This document shows positions 8,205-15,857 of a stretch of DNA of 45,460 nucleotides, one piece after another (the first letter of the stretch is position 1; each line of letters starts with the position of its first letter). A program made the translations under genes and the position numbers. Location: NCBI GenBank assembly GCA_903927905.1, contig CAIYOY010000102.1, positions 1 through 45,460 on the forward strand, in the 5' to 3' direction. Source of the stretch: an uncultured Verrucomicrobiales bacterium. Its GTDB lineage: Bacteria > Verrucomicrobiota > Verrucomicrobiia > Limisphaerales > Palsa-1400. The notes beneath the pieces were generated by a model. The model saw only the letters and a program-made list of their open reading frames with translations, did no database searches and was not told where the DNA came from.

Positions 8205-9322
8205 ACAAAATTTTGCACGGCTTCAACGACCGCTTGAATGTTTTCCAGCTTGGCATCGGGGGGAACGCCATGGCCGAGATTGAAAATGTAACCCTCCCGT
8301 TCCCGCATCGCGTTGAGCAAAGCCGCCGTTTCCTTCGCCACCTCGCGCGGCGTGGCGCTGACCAGCAGCGCGGGGTTCAGATTGCCCTGGATGGCAATTT
8401 CCGACGGCAAGTTTTCATCCGCTTCCGTCAACGCGATGTCCTGGTCCACGCCGATCGCTTGCGCCCCGGTCTTGACCAACCCATTCCAGTTCCGCGTCCC
8501 TTTGGAATAAACAATGATCGGCACCTGCCCGTGCAGATTGGCAATGATCTCCTGCATCCAACGGCCCGAGGCCCCTTGAAAATCATTGAACGGCAGCAGC
8601 CCGCCCAGACTGTCGAAGATCTGAATGGCGTCCACCCCGCTATCAATTTGCATCTGCAAATATTCCGTCACTGCGGCGGTCAATTTTTTCGCCAAATGCT
8701 CGTAAGTCCCGCCTTGCCGATGATACATCTCCAGGGTCTTGCCCTGATGCCCCGCCGTGCCGCCATCAATCATAAAATTGGCCAGGGTCCACGGCGAACC
8801 GGAGAAACCCAGCAGCGCGGTGCGGTTGTGCAGTTTGTGTTTTATTAATTTGATCGCTTGGGCGACGTATTGGAGGCGATCGGTGATTCCAACGGTATCC
8901 AGGCGGGCAACATCGTTCTCATCGCGCAAAATAAAGTCCATCTGCACCCCGCCGCCGTCGCGGAATTGAAATCCCTGGCCCAGCGCTTCGGGAATAACGA
9001 GGATGTCGCTGAACAGGATCGCCGCGTCAAAACCGAAGCGCCGGATCGGTTGCAGGGTGACTTCCATGGCCAGTTCGGGCGATTGGATCAATTCCCGAAA
9101 GGAATATTTCTGACGCAAACCGCGGTATTCCGGCAGGCACCGGCCGGCTTGGCGCATCATCCAAATGGGGGGACGGTCCACTGGCAGACAGGAGATGGCG
9201 CTCAACATCCGGCCCCGATCATTATCCGGGAAAGGCTGCGGCTGGCTTAAAAACGAGTTCGGACGGTCTTCATCCAGAAAGGCGATTTCATCTTCACTCA
9301 GCTTCATGCTTATATCTTGCAT
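8201..9322 (-). CDS. hemE: Uroporphyrinogen decarboxylase
   Basis: 373 residues; decarboxylates uroporphyrinogen III to coproporphyrinogen III. The substrate-binding motif PPIWMMRQAGRCLPEYR and the FSDIL Asp motif are intact, and GHGVPPDAKLEN near the C-terminus is typical. The N-terminus is about 35 residues longer than the usual enzyme. An internal Met at residue 6 is a possible start, but the extension still remains. It is the first gene of a four-gene run in which every junction is an ATGA overlap, giving hemE-hemN-hemG-hemH, the last steps of protohaem synthesis in pathway order. Confidence 0.95.
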   Translation of the reverse strand: MQDISMKLSEDEIAFLDEDRPNSFLSQPQPFPDNDRGRMLSAISCLPVDRPPIWMMRQAGRCLPEYRGLRQKYSFRELIQSPELAMEVTLQPIRRFGFDAAILFSDILVIPEALGQGFQFRDGGGVQMDFILRDENDVARLDTVGITDRLQYVAQAIKLIKHKLHNRTALLGFSGSPWTLANFMIDGGTAGHQGKTLEMYHRQGGTYEHLAKKLTAAVTEYLQMQIDSGVDAIQIFDSLGGLLPFNDFQGASGRWMQEIIANLHGQVPIIVYSKGTRNWNGLVKTGAQAIGVDQDIALTEADENLPSEIAIQGNLNPALLVSATPREVAKETAALLNAMREREGYIFNLGHGVPPDAKLENIQAVVEAVQNFV

Positions 9323-9412
9323 GAACCCACTCTAGGACAGGCCCCCTTTGCTGGCTTAACCTCTATTGCCAAACACTGTACATATTTTGCAAAGCCGAAA
9401 ACCAGGATTGGC

Positions 9413-9760
9413 TCACAATCCGCCGTTGTGGCAGTCAGTACATTGAAAGGCCGGATCGTATTCGTCAATCGGATGGGCAAATTTCTGGCCCTGGGGCGAC
9501 AACACTTTCATCTGCTCCGGCTTGCCCTGGGCCAGAATGGTGTGGCACGAATTGCAATCGTTGAACTGAATCATCTTCTTTCCGTCGCCCGTCTTGTGCT
9601 GGCCGTCGTGGCAACGGAAGCAGCCGGGCCAATCCTTGTGGCCGATATTATCAGGATAGGCTTTCCAGCTCGATTTCATTTCCGGGAAAAAATTCTCTTT
9701 ATAGATATCCTGCACCGCAGCGATCGCCGGTTTGATCCGGCTGTCATTCGTGTAACGATT
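9413..9760 (-). pseudogene. 3' part of ImcH-like multiheme cytochrome, cut off by in-frame TAA
   Basis: This segment continues the preceding cytochrome frame without any shift after a single TAA at 9761-9763. It begins NRYTNDSRIKPAI and carries three more haem sites (CFRCH, CNSCH, CTDCH) before a normal TGA. An internal ATG at 9715 could restart translation, but the product would lack a signal peptide and could not be matured as a c-type cytochrome. With the upstream part the protein would be 494 residues with seven haem sites. It is most simply the decaying or misread 3' end of one gene. Whether the stop is real needs reads from the source. Confidence 0.75.
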
Positions 9761-10897
9761 TTACAAGGTGGCTGCGATCTGTTGCATCGCCTCGTCATTG
9801 TCCTTGTAAACCTTGCACAGCGCCCCGACGGCGTTCGTTTTGATGAAGGCCAACCCGGTGTCAATGCGGCCATCAGCCATGGCCAGATTCACCGAAGTTT
9901 CCGGGGTGATGAATTTATGCGCGGGCCGATTATGGCAATCCATGCAATCCATCCGCCGCACGGCCAGCTTGGGCCCATCGTTGGTAAAACTCGCGGTCTT
10001 GAATTCGGTCACTTTCCCGTTTTTGTCCGTCATCCGCACCCAGGGAATTTTCTGCCGGGCCTCGTCAGTCGCAATGTATTCGATCTTGTTGCCTACGTTC
10101 ATGTGCCAATGAATCCCGCCGACCGGCCCGTGGGTGGGGTCGCCACCGCCGACTTTCAAGGACAGACGAATGGAATAAAGCGAATTGGTTTCATCCGGCA
10201 AAAAGTAGTTATACGTCCGATCCAGATTTCCGACGTATTTGTTCGGCCAATGACATTGTTCACAGGTGTCCTGCGCCGGACGCAGGCCTTTGTTCGGCGG
10301 CGGAATCGGGCGCGGATAATTATTGCGGATCACGGCGAACAGTTGGTGCGTCCCGGAAACCTTCGATTTCAAATACCATTCCGCGCCATGGCCGACATGA
10401 CATTCCGCGCAGGCCACCCGCGCGTGCGGCGAATGCAGGTAAGTGGTCAACTCCGGCCCCATCACTTTGTGGCACGACTCTCCGCAAAACTGCACCGACT
10501 CGGTGAACTGATACGTGTGGTACGTTCCCATCGCGGTGATCAGAAAAAAACCGGCGCTAGCGGGAATAAAAACCGATAAAATGCGCCGGTCCCGTAACCT
10601 GGACAAATCAATGTCAATGTGGAGCGATCCGTTGGTGCCATTACCTTTGGCCAGTTTCCGCCGCCGCCACCAAGCTCCCAGCAAAAACAGCACCAGCCCG
10701 CCCAAAAAAAACGCTGGCGACACCAGATAAGTCAAAATTCCCACATACGGATTGGAGACGTGGGCGAACGCATCCATGAAAAACAGCAACACGAAGGCAA
10801 AGGCGCTGGCGGCCATGAGCACCGCCCCGGCCATGCTGACCCAGTTGCGGAAGATGGAAGGATTCCGTTTCAAACTGTCTGCTGGTGCTGTATTCAT
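9761..10897 (-). CDS. ImcH-like NapC/NirT-family inner-membrane cytochrome, 5' part (ends at premature TAA)
   Basis: 378 residues with three membrane helices (about 20-43, 51-74, 103-127), then a periplasmic domain with CX3CH (CGESCH), CAECH, CEQCH and CMDCH. The stretch from CGESCHKVMGPE through HSPHARVACAECH is typical of NapC/NrfH-type quinol-oxidising cytochromes. Three helices plus seven haem sites (counting those beyond the stop) match ImcH, the Geobacter inner-membrane cytochrome needed for respiration to high-potential external acceptors. That assignment is by architecture, not alignment. The frame stops at IAATL-TAA, and CAA (Gln) to TAA is the simplest origin. Truncation loses three of seven haems, so the product is probably non-functional unless the stop is read through or is a sequence error. 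Confidence 0.8.
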   Translation of the reverse strand: MNTAPADSLKRNPSIFRNWVSMAGAVLMAASAFAFVLLFFMDAFAHVSNPYVGILTYLVSPAFFLGGLVLFLLGAWWRRRKLAKGNGTNGSLHIDIDLSRLRDRRILSVFIPASAGFFLITAMGTYHTYQFTESVQFCGESCHKVMGPELTTYLHSPHARVACAECHVGHGAEWYLKSKVSGTHQLFAVIRNNYPRPIPPPNKGLRPAQDTCEQCHWPNKYVGNLDRTYNYFLPDETNSLYSIRLSLKVGGGDPTHGPVGGIHWHMNVGNKIEYIATDEARQKIPWVRMTDKNGKVTEFKTASFTNDGPKLAVRRMDCMDCHNRPAHKFITPETSVNLAMADGRIDTGLAFIKTNAVGALCKVYKDNDEAMQQIAATL

Positions 10898-11017
10898 AAA
10901 TCAAAATCGCGAAAGTTGCCTGATTTCTGGAGGAAAACGGATTTGGGGCGCGATGATCCCGCAAGCCGTTCCTCCTCCGGCCTCGGATCTTGTCTTTTAT
11001 CAGCGCCCCAATCCCGC

Positions 11018-11347
11018 TTACTTCTTGAACGACCGGATCAGCGCGACCAATGACTTGATCTGCTCATCGGACAAGCCTTCGGCCGGCTTCATCAAGGTCT
11101 TGTCATCTTTTTTCAAACCTTCCTTGATGGTCTTGATGGCGTCGGCGTCTTTCAATTCTGCCTGAACCTTGGCATCGGTGTAATCTTTGACGCCAAGTTT
11201 CTGACCCATTTTGGTTTGGCCTTTGCCGTCAGCGCCGTGGCATTTCGTGCAATTTTTCTCAAACAGATCCTTGGCGTCATCAGCGCGCACGCTGGTCAAA
11301 GCGCACACCGAGACGATCAGTCCTGCGATCATTAGTTTTGTTTTCAT
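11018..11347 (-). CDS. Small monoheme c-type cytochrome
   Basis: 109 residues with a Sec signal (cleavage likely after SVRA), one CTKCH haem site just after it, and the C-terminal MKPAEGLSDEQIKSLVALIR block whose Met is the likely sixth haem ligand. That is a class I cytochrome c fold acting as a soluble periplasmic carrier. It is a clear paralogue of the gene at 15295-15621: both share the CxKCHGADGxG and MKPAEG blocks and end in RSFKK. It lies between the NrfD-module genes and the ImcH-like gene, so carrying electrons between inner-membrane and periplasmic multiheme cytochromes is a reasonable inference. Confidence 0.9.
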   Translation of the reverse strand: MKTKLMIAGLIVSVCALTSVRADDAKDLFEKNCTKCHGADGKGQTKMGQKLGVKDYTDAKVQAELKDADAIKTIKEGLKKDDKTLMKPAEGLSDEQIKSLVALIRSFKK

Positions 11348-11475
11348 AGTCTTTTAATATTTAACTCATCATTGAAACAATGGGGGAAAAGCGATTCTTC
11401 GGCTTCACGGAAATTGTTATTTGCGCGCCCTTTTTTGCTGCGGGAGGGGCATATTATGTTTAAGCCGCGCTTCGA

Positions 11476-11934
11476 TTAACAGGCGCAGGCCGGAGAGGCT
11501 GAGCCCAGCAGATCACTCATCTCACAGAGAATTTGATAATAATCCTCGCGCTCCAAGCCCAGGGCTGCCGCCCCGAAGATCTCCGCATCATCCGGCGAAG
11601 CAAACTCGCCGTAATTCACCACCACCAGATGGTAGAAAACAAGGTGTGGCACCTTGTCCAGGCGGGTCATAAACATGGGATGAACATGCAGCATATAACC
11701 GTCTTCCGGTTTGGCTCCCTTGGCCAGCGGGCAGGCGAACTCGCCTGGTTGCAACATGCCGGCATTGAACTCGACGGTGCAGGGATAACGGACACAAGTG
11801 CGATCTTCCAAAATCTTCTGCAATTCCTTCCAGCCGATATGCGGCCCGTATTTTTCAAAAATATCGGTGCCCTTCGAAGCCACGTGGGCGCTTAAGGACT
11901 GCCTGGCATCGTCGGCGGTTAATTGTTTGGCCAT
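11476..11934 (-). CDS. Conserved-looking protein of unknown function in the NrfD module
   Basis: 152 residues, not recognised. No signal peptide or membrane segment, so presumably cytosolic. Features seen are an N-terminal helical stretch, a central segment with several Cys residues (RTCVRYPC, then ACPLAKG), a His-rich GYMLHVHPMF stretch, an acidic C-terminal helix and a terminal CAC. It lies 9 bp downstream of the NrfD-cNMP gene and is very likely co-transcribed with it. The Cys and His residues could bind metal or form disulphides. Assembly or regulation of the cytosolic face of the NrfD complex is a guess from position only. Confidence 0.7.
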   Translation of the reverse strand: MAKQLTADDARQSLSAHVASKGTDIFEKYGPHIGWKELQKILEDRTCVRYPCTVEFNAGMLQPGEFACPLAKGAKPEDGYMLHVHPMFMTRLDKVPHLVFYHLVVVNYGEFASPDDAEIFGAAALGLEREDYYQILCEMSDLLGSASPACAC

Positions 11935-11943
11935 AATATTTTC

Positions 11944-13641
11944 CTAAAAACGGTCGTGACCTTCATTGGCCTGAGTCAGGCGGCCTTGCAGGATTGGCAC
12001 CGCCATCCGCAGCATGAGGGTGTAGCAAAAAAGACCAAAGGCCCAGATGCCGAGGCAAACCAGGGTTTCATTCAACGATGGCATATACTCGACAATCGCA
12101 CCCAGCGGCGAGGGGATGAATCCGGGAATGACCAACCCCATCCCCTTTTCGATCCAAATCCCGGTGATACAAAGCACACAGGTGACATTGAGCCATTTCA
12201 AACTGCGGCTGACCGGCAGCACGAGCAGAACCATGGCTATGAGATTGAACCCGACCGCCGTCCAGATCCACGGCACCAACGCGTGATACCCGTGCAAACC
12301 GGTGAACAGATATTTCGACGAAGCCACATGATGGGTGCCGGAATAAAATTCCTTGAACACTTCGTTGGCCAGGAGAAAGACGTTGATCAACATGGAAACC
12401 TGCACGATGTTCCGCAGCGTCATCAGCGCGCGATCGGTGATCAACAACCGCTCCGACATGCGCGCGTGGATGATTTTATTCATGCCCGGAACTTTCATGA
12501 GCAGGCGCAGGGATTCCACCGGCAGGCTCAAGACACGTGAGGGTTCCTCGGCGATGGCAGTGGCGGTGCGCGGAGTTCCAGCCAGCGCGGAGATTTCGCC
12601 AAATTGTTCGCCCGGACTGAGACTGCGGGTGATACGAAAGCGACCGCCTTCCTCGCGCTTCACGACGATGCTGCCTTCGAGGACAAAATAGGCCTTGGTA
12701 TCTATCTCGCCTTGCTTGAGCAAAATTTCGCCGGGCGCGGCCTCCCAAATTTTGGCACCGGCGAGGATGGACGTGATCGTGTCTCTGGACAATTTGCCCA
12801 GTTGCGGCAGATGTTTCCCAAGCGTCTCAAAGTCGGCCATGGTGGCGGGATGACTTTCCGGGTTGTGAGTGGTCCCTTCGCTGCCGGAAACAGACGAGCC
12901 GGTGACGCGCCGGACGACTTGCATGGCGAGGATGATCAACGCCGGACCGGCGGTGAAGGCTGAAGCCAAAAAGCGCGGGCCAACGATGGCTGAATTCCAA
13001 AAGGCACGGCCCCCAAGCCCAACGTAGAGAAACGCCGTCACGGTATGGATGGAAACAGCCCAGACGATGGCGATAAAAACAAACGGAATATAAAACCATT
13101 TGGATGGCGTCCGCCCGCGATAACGGCAGTAAAGCAGATAGCCGCAAATATAGACGTTGAGCACCAGATAGCCGTTCAACACGATCACGTCCCAACTAAG
13201 CATCGAAGCCGGGAAATTGAATTGACCGATGCCGGGAATCAGATGCCAGAAACGGTCCGGTCGGCCGAGGTCCACGGTCACGAAAGCCAGACACATGATG
13301 ATTGCCGCCACCGCCAGTAATTCGCCAAAGATGACGAGGTCGTGCAATTCCTCGTTCTTATAGATATAAACCGGGATCACCATCATCACGGCCGCCGCCG
13401 CCACGCCGACCAGAAAAGTGAAGTTGGCGATGTAAACACCCCACGACACTTCGTCCGTCATGCCGGTGACGATCAGTCCGTGCGCGAATTGCCGGCAATA
13501 AGCGTTCAGCCCGATCAGGCAAACTCCGAAGAGCGCGCCCATCCAGGTGAAATAGCGCCAGTCGCCTTTAACCGTGAGCCTGGCACAGCGCCACAGAAAC
13601 ATGATATAATTCCGCGCCGAACGTTGGATGCTGATGGTCAT
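11944..13641 (-). CDS. NrfD/PsrC-type membrane subunit with an internal cyclic-nucleotide-binding domain
   Basis: 565 residues. About six membrane helices (roughly 30-48, 70-93, 103-123, 150-172, 184-207, 220-243) are followed by a soluble cNMP-binding domain (about 270-395) and four more helices (about 408-428, 455-477, 483-505, 520-547). NrfD/PsrC proteins hold the quinol site and pass electrons to a periplasmic iron-sulphur partner, which here is the ferredoxin whose stop overlaps this start (ATGA). The soluble domain has the phosphate-binding cassette FGEISALAGTPRTATA with Glu349 and Arg358, the residues that contact cyclic-nucleotide ribose and phosphate. The insertion lies in a loop between helix bundles and suggests allosteric control by cAMP or cGMP. 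It ends in TAG. Confidence 0.88.
   Translation of the reverse strand: MTISIQRSARNYIMFLWRCARLTVKGDWRYFTWMGALFGVCLIGLNAYCRQFAHGLIVTGMTDEVSWGVYIANFTFLVGVAAAAVMMVIPVYIYKNEELHDLVIFGELLAVAAIIMCLAFVTVDLGRPDRFWHLIPGIGQFNFPASMLSWDVIVLNGYLVLNVYICGYLLYCRYRGRTPSKWFYIPFVFIAIVWAVSIHTVTAFLYVGLGGRAFWNSAIVGPRFLASAFTAGPALIILAMQVVRRVTGSSVSGSEGTTHNPESHPATMADFETLGKHLPQLGKLSRDTITSILAGAKIWEAAPGEILLKQGEIDTKAYFVLEGSIVVKREEGGRFRITRSLSPGEQFGEISALAGTPRTATAIAEEPSRVLSLPVESLRLLMKVPGMNKIIHARMSERLLITDRALMTLRNIVQVSMLINVFLLANEVFKEFYSGTHHVASSKYLFTGLHGYHALVPWIWTAVGFNLIAMVLLVLPVSRSLKWLNVTCVLCITGIWIEKGMGLVIPGFIPSPLGAIVEYMPSLNETLVCLGIWAFGLFCYTLMLRMAVPILQGRLTQANEGHDRF
12457..12834 (-). other. cNMP-binding domain inserted between helices 6 and 7 of the NrfD protein
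   Basis: Encodes about residues 270-395 of the NrfD-type protein. It holds an N-terminal helical linker, the beta-roll with GEILLKQGE and YFVLEGSIVV turns, the cassette FGEISALAGTPRTATA, and a C-terminal helix leading into the next membrane span. The reading frame is continuous across both borders, so this is a genuine fusion rather than adjacent genes. Which nucleotide binds, and whether the loop is cytosolic, is inferred. Confidence 0.8.
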
Positions 13642-14576
13642 ACGTCAAAGTAGTAAAAGAACCGTGGTGAGGTTCCCAATTCCTCTTTCAATTGGATGAA
13701 GACACGCTTGGTCCGCAGGATTTGCGAAACTTCGCTGTTGGGATCGAGAATGTTGCCGAATTTCCGCGCGCCGGCCGGGCAGACTTCCAGGCACGCGGGA
13801 TAACGTCCGGCGCGGGTGCGCTGGATGCAGAAGTGGCATTTTTCCATCACCCCCTGGCGGCGCGGACGATTGCCGAGGTAGGACATTTCCGGATTCAGCC
13901 GTTCCTTGGGAATGGACGGTTTGGTGAAATTAAAACGGCGCGCAAAATAGGGGCAGGCGGCTTCGCAATAGCGGCAGCCGATGCACCAATCGTAATCAAT
14001 GACCGTGATGCCGTCCTTTTCCTGCCAGGTGGCATGGACCGGGCAAACTTTTACGCAGGGCGGGTTCTGGCATTGTTGACACTGCACCGGCATGTAGAAG
14101 AAACCCTTCTCCGGCACCTGGGGCGGGTTGTAATTATGCTCGGCCTTGTCAATGTCCATGGAACCGTGCGGCAGCCTGAGCACGCGGATGTATTGGATCT
14201 CCGGGCTGCGTGACTGATTGTTTTCCGCGACGCAGGCATGGACGCATTTGCGGCAGCCGATGCAGCGGGTCAGGTTCAGGCAATAAACAAATTCCACGCC
14301 GTCCATCGGTTTGAGATCGCGCACGTGTGGCCGGACGCCATATTGTTTTTCCACTTCATTCTCGATGCGCTTGAGGACCAACGCCATGTCGGCTGGCGTC
14401 ATTTCCTTGTAATACTTCTGCATGAACCGTTCGGCGGTGGGGAAGTCCTCCATCTCCATCAACGGTTTCAAGCTGGCCGCCAGCGCGGCCAGGCCGGTGG
14501 TCAGCACCGCCGAGTTCCGCAAAAAATTTCGCCGCGACATTCCGCCGTTGGCGCCCGATTGGTTTGGTATATCCAT
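13638..14576 (-). CDS. Tat-exported 4x[4Fe-4S] ferredoxin-like electron transfer subunit (NrfC/HybA/DmsB type)
   Basis: 312 residues with a twin-arginine signal (SRRNFLR near residue 14). Four Cys groups follow: CIGCRKCVHAC, CQQCQNPPCVKVC, CIGCRYCEAAC and CHFCIQRTRAGRYPACLEVC, enough for four cubane clusters. Such subunits relay electrons between an NrfD membrane partner and a periplasmic redox protein. No molybdopterin catalytic subunit is encoded nearby. The neighbours are instead a tetraheme cytochrome (upstream) and NrfD (overlapping downstream), so the clusters probably feed cytochromes directly, as in quinol:cytochrome modules of the alternative complex III or Nrf kind. Confidence 0.92.
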   Translation of the reverse strand: MDIPNQSGANGGMSRRNFLRNSAVLTTGLAALAASLKPLMEMEDFPTAERFMQKYYKEMTPADMALVLKRIENEVEKQYGVRPHVRDLKPMDGVEFVYCLNLTRCIGCRKCVHACVAENNQSRSPEIQYIRVLRLPHGSMDIDKAEHNYNPPQVPEKGFFYMPVQCQQCQNPPCVKVCPVHATWQEKDGITVIDYDWCIGCRYCEAACPYFARRFNFTKPSIPKERLNPEMSYLGNRPRRQGVMEKCHFCIQRTRAGRYPACLEVCPAGARKFGNILDPNSEVSQILRTKRVFIQLKEELGTSPRFFYYFDV

Positions 14577-14581
14577 AAAAG

Positions 14582-15220
14582 TTAAGTTTCTGGGTGATGC
14601 TCCACGGCTGGCGCGGCTATCTCCCGCATGGGATGCGGGCCAGGAGCCGGTGCCCGCCCGGGAAAATGCGGGGAGTGCGGGTTATGACAATTCACGCAAT
14701 CCTTGCGCACGATCGGCCCCAGGCTCCGGTCCCAGTAACCCAGGGTCTTCCCATGCACCCCGGCGTCCCAATCGCGATACGTGGGGCCGTGGCAGCTTCC
14801 GCATAACTGCGTGCTTTCGGTAAATTTCAATTCCTTCCCGTCCCGCGTCTGCAACACTTCCAGGTTCGCGTCATTGTGGCAGTTGAAACAATTATTGTTC
14901 CGTCCGTGGCTGCCGTGGCCCATGACGATGTCGGGATGTTCCTTGGCCACGATCACGTTCTGATGCTCGTCAAAGTGCAACGGCGGCGGGGTTTTATGAT
15001 CGTGACAGGCATAGCAATCGAAATCAGACAGATCTTCCTTCGCTGCCACCAGGTCGGCGTACGACCGCCGCCAAGTCGCGGTATCAAGAAAATTCGTCGC
15101 CACCAGCGGGATCTGGGGGCGATGGGGCGGCGCGCCAAACCCATCGAAAAAAAACATCAGCGCCATCGCGGCAAAACCGGCAGTCAACAGCCAGAGGGTG
15201 GTATTGGTTTTTTTATTCAT
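14582..15220 (-). CDS. Membrane-anchored tetraheme c-type cytochrome
   Basis: 212 residues with one N-terminal hydrophobic segment (about 8-27) that is probably an uncleaved anchor, then CYACH, CFNCH, CGSCH and CVNCH. His-rich stretches (HGSHGR, HNPHSPHFPG) can provide distal ligands. It starts the tetraheme-ferredoxin-NrfD set, with only 5 bp to the ferredoxin gene. The likely role is the cytochrome output of that quinol-oxidising module, passing electrons to the soluble monoheme or multiheme cytochromes. Confidence 0.88.
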   Translation of the reverse strand: MNKKTNTTLWLLTAGFAAMALMFFFDGFGAPPHRPQIPLVATNFLDTATWRRSYADLVAAKEDLSDFDCYACHDHKTPPPLHFDEHQNVIVAKEHPDIVMGHGSHGRNNNCFNCHNDANLEVLQTRDGKELKFTESTQLCGSCHGPTYRDWDAGVHGKTLGYWDRSLGPIVRKDCVNCHNPHSPHFPGRAPAPGPHPMREIAAPAVEHHPET

Positions 15221-15294
15221 GTTGGGCGCGATTGAGTTTGGGAAATTCGCCGGGCGGAGTGAGAGAGTCGCTCACCCGCCCGGAACCGTCCTCC

Positions 15295-15621
15295 TTATTT
15301 TTTGAAGGACCGCACTTTGGCCACGAGGCCTTTGATGTCCGCGTCGGTCACGCCTTCGGCGGGTTTCATCTTCACCTTGTCTCCGTCTTTCAGTCCTTCT
15401 TTGATCGCTTTGGCGGCCTGTTCATCGGTGAACCCGGCCTGGAACTTTGGGTCCGTCATGTCTTTGACGCCCATCTTGGCCCCCATCTTGGTATTGCCCA
15501 CGCCGTCGGCGCCGTGGCATTTGATGCAGGTCTTTTCCCAAACTTCTGCCGGGTCCGCTCGCAGCGCGAGGGCGGTCGCGGCCAGGGCCAGGGGAATGAG
15601 GATTAATTTGGATGTTTTCAT
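15295..15621 (-). CDS. Small monoheme c-type cytochrome (paralogue of 11018-11347)
   Basis: 108 residues with a Sec signal (cleavage likely after LALRA), one CIKCH site, and a C-terminal KMKPAEGVTDADIKGLVAKVR block with the probable Met haem ligand. It shares with its paralogue the layout, the CxKCHGADGxG and MKPAEG motifs and the RSFKK end. Two paralogues flank the tetraheme-ferredoxin-NrfD module, which suggests a duplication serving different partners. It should be periplasmic. Phased 10-bp repeats lie about 165 bp upstream. Confidence 0.9.
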   Translation of the reverse strand: MKTSKLILIPLALAATALALRADPAEVWEKTCIKCHGADGVGNTKMGAKMGVKDMTDPKFQAGFTDEQAAKAIKEGLKDGDKVKMKPAEGVTDADIKGLVAKVRSFKK

Positions 15622-15785
15622 ACGTATTGTATTTTTGCTTGGCCTGGCCGCCGGCTACTTCACCTGCCAACCCGGCCCTGTTTCATTGCTCATACGATGT
15701 CCGACCCGGGCCAAAGCCGCTTCCCATAAATTGTGATTTGCTGGGCGTATTTTGGTGAGAGCGGCAAGGGCGTTGAATCCAACTG

Positions 15786-15845
15786 CAACAAAGCGCAGCA
15801 ATCCGCAACAAACCCCAACAAACCGCGACAAAGGGCGATAAACCG
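15786..15845. repeat. Six 10-bp direct repeats in helical phase
   Basis: Six contiguous 10-bp units with consensus CAACAAACCG on the plus strand (CGGTTTGTTG on the minus strand): 15786-95, 15796-805, 15806-15, 15816-25, 15826-35 and 15836-45. Units vary at one to four positions but keep strict 10-bp register, so the same bases face one side of the helix. They lie between the 10-heme cytochrome stop (15858) and the monoheme cytochrome start (15621). Cooperative regulator binding, intrinsic curvature or a simple repeat relic are all possible. Confidence 0.65.
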
Positions 15846-15857
15846 CGAATTAATGTT

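Noticed and set aside
9317-10579. 420-codon plus-strand ORF antisense to the split cytochrome
   Set aside because: It is the complement of haem-motif codons and lacks any recognisable domain. The minus strand has membrane helices and haem sites.
11944-15220. DMSO, polysulphide or nitrite reductase operon
   Set aside because: NrfD and ferredoxin subunits are present, but there is no molybdopterin catalytic subunit and no NrfA-type pentaheme nitrite reductase with CXXCK.
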